IMG/VR virus record: IMGVR_UViG_3300008119_000546 | Location: 1 to 56,564 of that record | DNA: 56,564 nt | DNA from: a virus | Reading direction: 5' to 3' (one strand) | Shown: one piece after another, positions 7,338-15,388 of the stretch | Layout: each line of letters opens with the position of its first letter | Position numbering within the stretch: position 1 is the stretch's first letter | Made by a program: the position numbers and the translations under genes | The notes under the pieces: model-generated | What the model was told of the DNA's origin: nothing | Seen by the model: the letters and a program-made list of their open reading frames with translations, nothing else | Databases searched by the model: none

Positions 7338-7760
7338 TTAAGTAGTGCTAGAAGCAATCCAATTTACGTAAAAAGTTCCGCCAGAAGACGCACCAACATT
7401 TTGAGCTTGTATTGAAAACCCTGTAGATGATGCAGCAGTTACTACTGGCTGAAATTTATTCTTTAATATTGCCTCTCCAGATGGTTGCCATATGGAGCAT
7501 ACAATATTTGGCTGGGCTTCAAAATCTTTTTTAAATTTTACTGGTGTAACAGTCTTGCCATCTTTATTAGCCACAATCTTTATTCTTCCAGATTGAATTT
7601 GTACTGCTTGTGGAAGGTCCTTGTTATCGCCTGCGCTGCTGTCGTTAATGCTGTTTGATAAACTATTGATTATATTAATATTAGACACAATGTTAGACAA
7701 TAACTCTGATGTTATTGGGTCTCCTGGATTTACAGGCATTGGTTGTAATTGTTCTGCCAT
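7338..7760 (-). CDS. Tail-tip protein with H-type-lectin-like domain
   Basis: 140 residues. The N-terminal 50 residues are helical and low in hydrophobicity (NIVSNINIINSLSNSIN), resembling a short coiled-coil oligomerisation stem. The C-terminal half has KFKKDFEAQPNIVCSIW, then STGFSIQAQNV and FYVNWIASSTT, the alternating pattern of H-type lectins used as receptor-binding domains in tail fibres. It is the last gene of the structural operon, after a fibre and a coiled-coil microprotein, consistent with a host-recognition role. Strong Shine-Dalgarno AGAGGAGA. The lectin call is from pattern recognition. Confidence 0.6.
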   Translation of the reverse strand: MAEQLQPMPVNPGDPITSELLSNIVSNINIINSLSNSINDSSAGDNKDLPQAVQIQSGRIKIVANKDGKTVTPVKFKKDFEAQPNIVCSIWQPSGEAILKNKFQPVVTAASSTGFSIQAQNVGASSGGTFYVNWIASSTT

Positions 7761-7762
7761 AG

Positions 7763-7912
7763 CTACTTCTCCTCTGGCTCCGCAGGATTTTGTGGTTGCT
7801 GAAGCTGTGTAATTTCTGCACGAAGTATTGCAACATGCGTCTCATATTGTGAGACAATTTCTCCAATACGTTGCTGTAGTGCTGTTACAACTAGTTCTAA
7901 TTTATTATCCAT
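7763..7912 (-). CDS. 49-aa coiled-coil microprotein
   Basis: ATG at 7912, preceded by AAGGAA, opens 49 codons: MDNKLELVVTALQQRIGEIV, then a helical run EIVSQYETHVAILRAEITQL, then a Pro/Glu tail ending PAEPEEK. The hydrophobic residues follow a heptad-like spacing, so a short coiled coil is likely. It lies between the S74 fibre and the lectin-like protein, overlaps neither, and may be a fibre linker or chaperone. Function inferred only from position. Confidence 0.7.
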   Translation of the reverse strand: MDNKLELVVTALQQRIGEIVSQYETHVAILRAEITQLQQPQNPAEPEEK

Positions 7913-7935
7913 TATATTCCTTTTCTATTCATAAT

Positions 7936-7953
7936 AAGGATACCATTATCCTT
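7936..7953. terminator. Weak hairpin at the end of the S74 fibre gene
   Basis: AAGGATA-N4-TATCCTT overlaps the stop of the fibre gene at 7946. The following bases (ATTATGAATAG) are not a real T-run, so at most a partial terminator or an mRNA stabiliser. Confidence 0.3.
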
Positions 7954-10516
7954 CAAGGGCGTCAAGTCTAGTATTGGTTACATCAAGCTTCTCTGCTAAT
8001 TCTTGAATAGCTAGTGTCAGGGCTGTGGTCATTCTATCATAAGCTAAACCTTCTGTTTCCCCTAAAGCATTATAATTCACAAAGTCTTTTAATTTATCTA
8101 TTTGTTCTACATCTTCAGCAATCAAACCAGTTATTATTGGTCTAACTGTTTCATATCCTGGGGTTTCGTCAATGTCTGTTTCTTGAAGTTTATATGAAAA
8201 TTTAACTGGCTTTAATAGTTTAATTGCATCTAAGTATCCAGTGCTTTCTATTTCAGAAATGTTTTCTTTGTATCTTAAACTAGAAGAAGCAACTCTTATG
8301 TACCCTTGTGAATCTTGCACTAATCCAGTTCCCGATCCAGTTCCAAGTGTGTTTGCATAAATTCTTCCAGTATTAAGGAATACCGAATATGGCTGCTGCG
8401 CTGTAACGTTTGTTATAGTATCGCTTCCGCCATGCCCCATATAAACCCTACCGCTACTTCTTACGTCATTCCATCTAAAGTTTGGTAGTCCCAAATCAAT
8501 GTTTGGAGATCCTGGCATATATGGGTACCAATGTGTTGTAACGCCACCAGTTGCGCTAGACTCAATTCCAATTGCATTTACAACTAAAGAATCTATTCCA
8601 GCCTTATTTCCTTTTGTATCCAAGTAATAGCTTGTGTTAAGTGCTCCAGCTGTTAATCTGTGACCTGAAAGTGTACCAACTGTAATCTTAGAGGCTGCAA
8701 TTTCAAATGAAGAAATAAAGTTTGTAACAACAGCGTCGGCAGAAATTGTTCCTGTTCTTATTATTCCGCCTTCGATAGTTGTTGTATTAGTACTATTATT
8801 TATTTTAGCTATTATAGCTTCTTTGTTAAAATCGCCCCGTGGTACAGAAGCTAATACTGCTGCGTTTTTAGCAGCCTCAGCTTTTGTTGTTGCATCTCCT
8901 GCTGCTGCATTAATTGCTGCTGTCTGCGCCGCACTTGCCTTGGTAGTGGCATCTGCGGCTGCAGATGACAGTATGCCATTTACAGAATCTGAAGTAGCAT
9001 ATCCAGCAAATACAGCACCAGTTGCATACAAAGTTCCATCTGCTGCGACTCTAAATTTTGCATTTGCGTCTGGTGTATTATTACCAGCCCACATAAGAAA
9101 GCCACCAGAAGATTTTAAATAAACGCTCTGGGCCGCAGTGGACCCTACCTGTATTTGTCCTGTGCTGTCTAAGATAATATTGTTTTTAGATAATGTTGTA
9201 CCGCTTAAGTTCCAACCACCAATTGATCCAGCATTGGCTGTTATAGTTCCTGTTGCTGCTGCAATTGTTACAGAGTTAACGCCGTTAGCAACTTTTAATC
9301 CTGTTGAGTTTAACGCAAATCCATCACCAGTCAAGTTGCCAGTTGTAGCGTCTATTGTTCCATTATATATAGATGCTCCAGCTGTAGTCATATATATATT
9401 ACCGCTAAACTGCCCACCTCTTGCGGTAATGTTTCCATCTACTGCAAATGTTGAGCCGTCCCATAATAGATAGTTGCTTGATGCTCCGCCAACCTTAAGC
9501 CTTGCGCTATTTGTAGCATTGACATACCAGTAGTTACTAGCGTCAAAATATAATCCTTTGTTTGTTGATACAGATCCTACGCCTACGCCAAATTGGAATG
9601 GCCCACCTGTAATAAAGTTTGATACAGATGGAGTACCATTAACTGTAACATCTGCTCCAGATACATATGATGACGATGTATTATTATATTCATCATAAGT
9701 TGCAACTGCTATCTTATATGTTGATCCAATTGCAAGACCCGCAAGCTTGTATGTTGTTCCCGTCCCTGGCGAATCAACATAGGAATATGTTGCGTTGTTG
9801 TCATTACTAAATCTAATTCTATATCCTCTTATGCCACCGCCTGTTACTGCTGGCCAAGATATGTTTGCATATGCGTTAAATCCTAAATACCCAGATGTGT
9901 CGATACCGCTATCAGATGAATTAACTGAAGTAACATTGTCTGGGCCAACCGTGTCTACGACAATTGGATCTGTTGCTTTAAATGGTCCGTATGTTACACT
10001 TTTCTTTCTAAAATCTTGATCTCTTGTGTCAACTCTTATCCATCTATTTGCTGTGTTTGAAACAAGTATAGTTGCAGAGCTTCCATTTCCATTCCAAACT
10101 AAATATTCTTCTCCAGCAAACGCTCCAGTTAAACTTTCATATATTTGTATATCTATCAACCATTTATTTGCAGGTAATAATTTATCAATTAGATCCCATT
10201 TAGCCGTGTAAGAAAGAAGTCCTGGAGTTACAACAAGATTTGTTACTGGCTGAGTTAAATCGGGAGTTTGTAGCGTAACTATAAAGTTGGGGGACCTGGT
10301 TCCAGGAATAAGGTTTGAGGCATTATTTGGATCAGAGTATAAGTACGCAAATGAGAATTGGTACTTGCCATTCATTACAACATTTAGACCTGATTTTGTA
10401 ACAGTAAAAGCATCTGCAGTTTTTGTATTGGCTGCCTTAGCGGCATCGGCATTTGTTTTTTCTAAATCAGCAGGAGTTGGTTGCCACCATCTATCTCCGT
10501 AACCTCTATCAGACAT
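7946..10516 (-). CDS. Tail fibre with FN3-like domains and S74 intramolecular chaperone
   Basis: 856 residues. The N-terminal part contains beta-sandwich segments of fibronectin type III character (e.g. VTSVNSSDSGIDTSG, ITWPAVTGG-like, YRIRFSNDNN). The centre is repetitive beta material (TIDATTGNLTGDGFALNSTG) as in phage central fibres, with an alanine-rich helical cassette near residues 530-570. The last 112 residues form a Peptidase_S74 endosialidase-type chaperone: SSLRYKENI holds the S-x2-R-x-K catalytic signature, followed by FSYKLQE, GLIAEDVEQI and a C-terminal coiled coil. Such domains trimerise the fibre and cleave themselves off before the serine. Start overlaps the previous stop (TAATG). 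Confidence 0.85.
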   Translation of the reverse strand: MSDRGYGDRWWQPTPADLEKTNADAAKAANTKTADAFTVTKSGLNVVMNGKYQFSFAYLYSDPNNASNLIPGTRSPNFIVTLQTPDLTQPVTNLVVTPGLLSYTAKWDLIDKLLPANKWLIDIQIYESLTGAFAGEEYLVWNGNGSSATILVSNTANRWIRVDTRDQDFRKKSVTYGPFKATDPIVVDTVGPDNVTSVNSSDSGIDTSGYLGFNAYANISWPAVTGGGIRGYRIRFSNDNNATYSYVDSPGTGTTYKLAGLAIGSTYKIAVATYDEYNNTSSSYVSGADVTVNGTPSVSNFITGGPFQFGVGVGSVSTNKGLYFDASNYWYVNATNSARLKVGGASSNYLLWDGSTFAVDGNITARGGQFSGNIYMTTAGASIYNGTIDATTGNLTGDGFALNSTGLKVANGVNSVTIAAATGTITANAGSIGGWNLSGTTLSKNNIILDSTGQIQVGSTAAQSVYLKSSGGFLMWAGNNTPDANAKFRVAADGTLYATGAVFAGYATSDSVNGILSSAAADATTKASAAQTAAINAAAGDATTKAEAAKNAAVLASVPRGDFNKEAIIAKINNSTNTTTIEGGIIRTGTISADAVVTNFISSFEIAASKITVGTLSGHRLTAGALNTSYYLDTKGNKAGIDSLVVNAIGIESSATGGVTTHWYPYMPGSPNIDLGLPNFRWNDVRSSGRVYMGHGGSDTITNVTAQQPYSVFLNTGRIYANTLGTGSGTGLVQDSQGYIRVASSSLRYKENISEIESTGYLDAIKLLKPVKFSYKLQETDIDETPGYETVRPIITGLIAEDVEQIDKLKDFVNYNALGETEGLAYDRMTTALTLAIQELAEKLDVTNTRLDALEG

Positions 10517-11403
10517 TATAAGAACCCTAGGTCTATCTTATATTCAATGTCCATCTCTACACCAAGTGTCTTTACCAATGGTGTGGATAGAACCGATCTA
10601 CTAATTAATCCATATTGGCTATTGTATCTGTCTTCGTCATTTAGTCTTAATCCATCTAATAAAACATTTGTTGCGCCAGATGACTTAGCTTTGGCGCCTA
10701 CCTCTATTACAGTAATTTTAGAGAAATCTGTTGCTCCAGCAGATGAAAATGTAGAGTTAAATAGGCTGGATAATTTAAGTGATAAAATTTTATGTCCTAT
10801 AGATGTTGTTGCTGCAAATCTTATTTCTTTATAGCTAGTTGGTGAGCTGTAAAATCTAACATAAATATAATCTAAGTTTAAATCTGATTGATAAAAAGCA
10901 AGTGAAATACTGTCTTCAACTCCATATCCAGCAAGATCAAAAACGGTATCCAGGCTATATGATTTTGATTGATTGCTTGCTGCAGTAATAGAAAAATATG
11001 AAGAGCCTATCCTAGGAGTTGGCGTTGATACTGATATTGGCTGTGCTCCGCTTGAATCTTTCCAGTCTGTTGTGTTTTCAAAAGAAGATATGTACTTAGA
11101 AGAATAGTCTGTATTTTGTAAAAATCCAGTTGGGAAAATTCCAATCTCTGATATTACTCCTTCAACATCTGTAGGCAGTGTAGTTTTATAAACAACAGAA
11201 TACGTTGTTACTCCAGTTGCTGTGTTGGTTTGTATGTCGGAGCTTCCAAGAAAAACTCCTGATCTATAAAATTCAAACTGCATGTCTGAGTCATTTAATG
11301 TGGGAGCTTGTGACCCTATTCCTATTGCAATATCTTTTTGATTAAAGTTAAGTCCACTTGCCAAGTAGGATGTTATAAATCTTTTTCCAAATTTCGTTAT
11401 CAT
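10516..11403 (-). CDS. Minor tail / baseplate-type protein
   Basis: 295 residues. The N-terminus MITKFGKRFITSYLASG followed by DIAIGIGSQAPTLNDSD is a recurrent start of phage tail-tip proteins that attach fibres. The rest is beta-rich, with a middle segment (about 90-230) that looks like a carbohydrate-binding beta-sandwich (YIYVRFYSSPTSYKEIRF). Coupled by ATGA to the gene upstream and TAATG to the fibre downstream. Likely structural adaptor between the hub and the S74 fibre; exact role inferred. Confidence 0.65.
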   Translation of the reverse strand: MITKFGKRFITSYLASGLNFNQKDIAIGIGSQAPTLNDSDMQFEFYRSGVFLGSSDIQTNTATGVTTYSVVYKTTLPTDVEGVISEIGIFPTGFLQNTDYSSKYISSFENTTDWKDSSGAQPISVSTPTPRIGSSYFSITAASNQSKSYSLDTVFDLAGYGVEDSISLAFYQSDLNLDYIYVRFYSSPTSYKEIRFAATTSIGHKILSLKLSSLFNSTFSSAGATDFSKITVIEVGAKAKSSGATNVLLDGLRLNDEDRYNSQYGLISRSVLSTPLVKTLGVEMDIEYKIDLGFL

Positions 11404-11807
11404 ATTATTACTACTCCCTTTACAATTTCTCCAACACTGTTCTTAACTTCAAAAGTTACCTTGAGTAGTCTATTGTTATTTGCATCATAGTATATCTCTG
11501 GGTCAGTTATTGTTTGTCCAGAAGAATATCTTTTACCAGTGGTTCCAATTAAAACTATGTCTTCTAAATTTGGTGCATCAGATGTTTCTATTGGTTCCGT
11601 ATAATTATCATCATCATCACCTTCATCACCCTCACCATCAGCTGGAGAAGAAGCAACATATGTCTTGTCTACCTTATTGCTGTATACATTTACAACATCA
11701 TATTGATCTGTTTTTAATACTCCAATTAGGGGTGAGTCTAGTGGTAGCTGGACCTTAACTCCACCAGCAACCTGTGACTTTCCTATTCTTGGTTTTTTTG
11801 TAGCCAT
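11400..11807 (-). CDS. Hypothetical tail protein with acidic linker
   Basis: 135 residues, not recognised. A basic N-terminus (MATKKPRIGKSQ), a beta segment, an acidic low-complexity linker DGEGDEGDDDDNY at about 59-71, and a C-terminal beta segment (LLKVTFEVKNSVGEIVKG). It lies between the hub and the baseplate-type protein in the tail operon and is probably a minor structural component. Confidence 0.6.
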   Translation of the reverse strand: MATKKPRIGKSQVAGGVKVQLPLDSPLIGVLKTDQYDVVNVYSNKVDKTYVASSPADGEGDEGDDDDNYTEPIETSDAPNLEDIVLIGTTGKRYSSGQTITDPEIYYDANNNRLLKVTFEVKNSVGEIVKGVVII

Positions 11808-11827
11808 ATTAAGATTCTACCATTTCA

Positions 11828-12355
11828 TTAAACATAAATCGACCTACAGGTAAGCTTTGTAGATGGTGTTTGGCTATATCCCTGCTCAATATCTAAAACT
11901 ATATATTTGCCAGCCGTTTTTCCAGCGTCTTCTGTGGAATACAACATGTTATTTGGATAAGATATTTCAACCACATCTCCTGTTTCAATAATGGGGTTTG
12001 GGAAAACATCTATTTGAATAACTGTTTGTTGCTTGGACCATTGAGTTCTCATCCATTTGGAAAGCTCTTTTGCCTCAGACTCTTTTTGTATCCACATGGA
12101 TTCAAATGCTACCTGCTCATCATTTTTAGTTGCAGATAAGTCTGGGTCTAAGTACTCAAACGGATCTAACGGGGCAACTGTTTCTCCTACTACAATAAAA
12201 CTCTTCTGACCGCCGTCTGCCAAGTCGACAAACGCTCCAGTGTTATTTAATATATAAGCATCAATTCCAAATGAGTTTGCGTCATACCCAAGTAAGGTTA
12301 CATTGGGGTTTAATATAATTTGAGGATATTTTACAAAACCTGGTCTTGTTGGCAA
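11828..12355 (-). CDS. C-terminal part of the tail hub protein, separated by a +1 frame break
   Basis: 175 residues if begun at the TTG at 12355. The sequence PTRPGFVKYPQIILNPNVT continues naturally from the end of the upstream hub reading frame (YTASLKKED), but in the +1 frame. No ATG occurs in the first 95 codons and no good ribosome-binding site precedes the TTG. Its C-terminus (GKYIVLDIEQGYSQTPSTKL) looks like the end of a tail hub (Tal/gp27-like) protein. I therefore read it as the second half of the neighbouring gene, joined by programmed frameshift or separated by a one-base indel or sequence error near 12352. Confidence 0.6.
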   Translation of the reverse strand: MPTRPGFVKYPQIILNPNVTLLGYDANSFGIDAYILNNTGAFVDLADGGQKSFIVVGETVAPLDPFEYLDPDLSATKNDEQVAFESMWIQKESEAKELSKWMRTQWSKQQTVIQIDVFPNPIIETGDVVEISYPNNMLYSTEDAGKTAGKYIVLDIEQGYSQTPSTKLTCRSIYV

Positions 12356-14939
12356 AATCTTCTTTCTTTAAAGATGCTGTATATACATAATCAAAAGAGG
12401 ACTCTCCTTGTATTCCAATTAAAGATATTCTATTATTTAAAGTTAATGGTGAAGAGTCTGTTGCGGTTATTACTGAGTTGTTAAATTTAATCTTAAATAT
12501 TAATTTACCAGCAGTGGCTTTAGACACTCTGACGTCTATTCTATAGAATTCTCCACCAGAGACACCAGTAATTGAATTATCTTCTGTTGTTTGAGTATCA
12601 GAAACAGGAGTCTCTACTCCATTTACAACTTTAACTAATTGAACATCTCTATACTTTAATCCTTTGTTTGCAACATTTTGTGAAGTTCCAACCTTTAAAA
12701 TATATCCGTTTAATAGGTTTTCAGAAAGACCTATACCCAATCCAGCAGAAACAAATTGTTCTCCTGTTGTTCTGCCGTTGCTGTTTTTTGCAAGCTTAAA
12801 GAATAGGGCTGTTCCTATTGAAAAATATGTTTGTGTTGTAAAGCTAGGAGTTGGTAATATTGTGGCGCAATAGTATTCCTTGGTAGATGTGGGAGCAACG
12901 ATTGTAAGCAATGATCTAGATACAGATTTTCCAGATCCATCAGTTTGTCTTAATGAAAATACTCCTGGGTCTGCAGCGTTTGTTTTTGCAGATAAATTTA
13001 ACTTAGATCCTAGCCACTCCCCCTTTAAGTCATCAATATTTACATTGTGTGTTTCTCCGACACTCACACCCTTCCCAGTTGCATTAAATGCGTTTCTTTC
13101 TTTAATTCTGTATCTTAAAGTAGGATTAAAAGAATTGATTTTGCTTTCTCCAAGAAACTTTGCAATGTCTGAGTCAGAAGTTATCCACTTTTTTATAACT
13201 GTATTAGGAGCAGATAGTGGTTCGTATTGAAATTCAATAGCATCATATTCAATAATTTCATTATTAATCAAAAAGTAACCAGACTTATTGTAAAAAGATG
13301 TGTCTGCTAAATTGCTGTACACGCTGATTGGCGCAAGTGAGACTACTCCTTTTGGAGCATCTGTTTCGGCTGGAGCTGTTGCTAGAAGTGTATTTTGTAG
13401 TGCGGCTGCACCGATTGCGGCTGGCGGAGAAACATAAAGGTTATCTGATGAACCCTGATAGTTTGTGCTAATGATTGGGGTGTATATTACTTTTACTGCT
13501 TTAACAGATGGCACTGTTTCTTTACTTAAGGATATAATGTTTGGGATATTGACTCCCTTAGTTTCACTTCTAAATTTAAAACTAGACGCTCTTGTTTTAT
13601 CAAATAAGTAGTCTCTAGGATAAAACTGAAGCATATCATTATTATCAAATGTTGCTATCATTTGTGTGTCTTTGCACAACTCTTGTATGTGTTGCCATAC
13701 TGTTTTTGTATCTTCTGTAAACCAATACAGTGGGACTATAGTAGCGGAGTCAACCTTATCCGCATTCCCCTTGCCGTATGTATTAAAATTATATTGAGTA
13801 AACCCTACGCTATCTAGAAGCCTTCTTATGATTGCCTGTGATGGAGCATTTTGAATTACAATATCTGGCGCTAGTATTTCTTGTAGAAACTTTGCTCCAT
13901 CTAATCCCTGTATGTCAATGTCTCCAAATTCTGACAAAGTGAATGAGTCTATGTAGAATACTCCTTGTGGAATAACATCGTCTCCTATTTTATTGAATGG
14001 GGAGACCTTCACGTTCTTGTACAGATTGATGTTGTCTTTGTTAAATGGCATTGTCTTATCATACTCAATACCCTTTTTATCATATCCTTCTAGTGAAATT
14101 GATAAGGCATTTGATGTCACTGATCCAACTGGGACAATGCCAGATGAGTCATCAGATGAAGTTTTTGAAACTTGAAAAGAAACTATTCTATTTGATACAT
14201 CTTGAATATATCTTGCACCCACTTCTATAACTCCAAGGTAGGAGTTGGCCACGCTAATTGTATTTACTGCTACAATAATTTTTTTAACATTAACTGGAAC
14301 AGACGGCGTTGTAAATTTTGTAGTAGACCATGAAGACGCACTTGACCAAGTGCCTCCGTTATAATAAAGTTGAAATACCCCATTGTCTGGAACAACTCCA
14401 TTTGTAGATATTGTTGCTTCAGTGCCAGCGTGATCTTGTATTTTAATAGACCATGTAGACGGCTTAGAATAAGATGTCTCAAATTTAACAAGTATCGTAT
14501 TTGCAACAGCAGTCTGTGATACTGGGTAGTCTACGCTAAAACTAAAATTGCTTAATGTTGTTCCGCCAGCCTTGGGTGAAACCCAAAATTTATATTGATT
14601 CTTTGGGCTTGAAAAATAAGTTCTTACTGGAAGGTCTGATGAAACATTATATTTAGGTATGCTATTTGTAACATTTTGATTTAATATAAAATAATTAATG
14701 CCTGCTACTCCAGGTCTTCTTGGATCTATTATACTTGTTAGGGGGAATAATTTTTTAAATGGCTGGTATGTCTTGCCAGTAATTGGATCTGTTTGAGTTG
14801 CAGTATCGGCTGGTGTGGCTGTAACTGCTGCTTTATCTATTAAATCGTTCATATTATATTCTAGCCAGCATCCTCCTGACATTGAATATGAAGCAGATGT
14901 ATTAAGTTTATCTAAAGTTGTTTGACTTACTGATTGCAT
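12282..14939 (-). CDS. Minor tail / tail hub protein (Tal-like), N-terminal part
   Basis: 885 residues from ATG 14939, whose TAATG overlap with the previous gene fixes the start; an upstream start at 14972 would intrude on that gene. Beta-rich. Residues about 270-480 carry SVTSNALSISLEGYDKKG, GVFYIDSFTLSEFGDIDI, LLDSVGFTQYNF and WQHIQELCKDTQM, the pattern of tail hub proteins at the tip of siphovirus tails. The last 28 codons (ANKTRFCKISSNYIKPQ...) look unlike the rest and disagree with the continuation in the +1 frame, so the true product probably includes the next frame (about 1,055 residues in all). Confidence 0.75.
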   Translation of the reverse strand: MQSVSQTTLDKLNTSASYSMSGGCWLEYNMNDLIDKAAVTATPADTATQTDPITGKTYQPFKKLFPLTSIIDPRRPGVAGINYFILNQNVTNSIPKYNVSSDLPVRTYFSSPKNQYKFWVSPKAGGTTLSNFSFSVDYPVSQTAVANTILVKFETSYSKPSTWSIKIQDHAGTEATISTNGVVPDNGVFQLYYNGGTWSSASSWSTTKFTTPSVPVNVKKIIVAVNTISVANSYLGVIEVGARYIQDVSNRIVSFQVSKTSSDDSSGIVPVGSVTSNALSISLEGYDKKGIEYDKTMPFNKDNINLYKNVKVSPFNKIGDDVIPQGVFYIDSFTLSEFGDIDIQGLDGAKFLQEILAPDIVIQNAPSQAIIRRLLDSVGFTQYNFNTYGKGNADKVDSATIVPLYWFTEDTKTVWQHIQELCKDTQMIATFDNNDMLQFYPRDYLFDKTRASSFKFRSETKGVNIPNIISLSKETVPSVKAVKVIYTPIISTNYQGSSDNLYVSPPAAIGAAALQNTLLATAPAETDAPKGVVSLAPISVYSNLADTSFYNKSGYFLINNEIIEYDAIEFQYEPLSAPNTVIKKWITSDSDIAKFLGESKINSFNPTLRYRIKERNAFNATGKGVSVGETHNVNIDDLKGEWLGSKLNLSAKTNAADPGVFSLRQTDGSGKSVSRSLLTIVAPTSTKEYYCATILPTPSFTTQTYFSIGTALFFKLAKNSNGRTTGEQFVSAGLGIGLSENLLNGYILKVGTSQNVANKGLKYRDVQLVKVVNGVETPVSDTQTTEDNSITGVSGGEFYRIDVRVSKATAGKLIFKIKFNNSVITATDSSPLTLNNRISLIGIQGESSFDYVYTASLKKEDFANKTRFCKISSNYIKPQCNLTWV

Positions 14940-15388
14940 TATACTTCTTCCAGTGCAATAGTTACATCCCAAAATGCCTGTGCTGTATCCGCTACTTTGT
15001 CCTTTACATTTCTTTTAATTAAATTAAATGAACATGAAGTAAAGCTTGCAACGAAATCTTCGGTTCTGGCTGTGTTATAAGCTATTCTGGCATTAAATGT
15101 ACCTTGACCTTTAGCGCTTAAATAGAATGTCTTTATGTCTTCCGCTCCCCAGCCCGCATCAACGGTCATAGTAGAGTATGAAGGAACCATGCTCCAGGAG
15201 GTAGATATGTTCTTCTTATCGGCTATAAACAGCTTTCTAAGGCTTCCATTGGCCATTCTAGCGGTCTGCTCAAAACGTTGAACGTCTACGGATATTGGTG
15301 ACCTATTATGTTCAGTTAATTTTTGCCATACGCCATTGGCATCCTGTATAAACAGTGCTGAGCCTACTGGTAAAACTAAAGCTGCCAT
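14939..15388 (-). CDS. Minor tail protein (distal-tail/tube-like fold)
   Basis: 149 residues. Recognisable actinophage tail-protein pattern: ARMANGSLRKLFIADKKNIS, then STSWSMVPSYSTMTVDAGWG, FYLSAKGQGTFNARI and a final WDVTIALEEV. These proteins lie directly after the tape measure and adopt a tail-tube or distal-tail (Dit) fold forming the platform for the hub. Both ends are coupled to neighbours (stop overlaps the hub start; start touches the tape-measure stop). Shine-Dalgarno GGGGAAG-like upstream is inside the tape-measure gene. Confidence 0.75.
   Translation of the reverse strand: MAALVLPVGSALFIQDANGVWQKLTEHNRSPISVDVQRFEQTARMANGSLRKLFIADKKNISTSWSMVPSYSTMTVDAGWGAEDIKTFYLSAKGQGTFNARIAYNTARTEDFVASFTSCSFNLIKRNVKDKVADTAQAFWDVTIALEEV

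Noticed and set aside
12282-14972. Longer hub start at 14972 (MGCNYCTGRSI...)
   Set aside because: The extra codons overlap the preceding tail gene; TAATG at 14939 fits the pattern seen at many other junctions.
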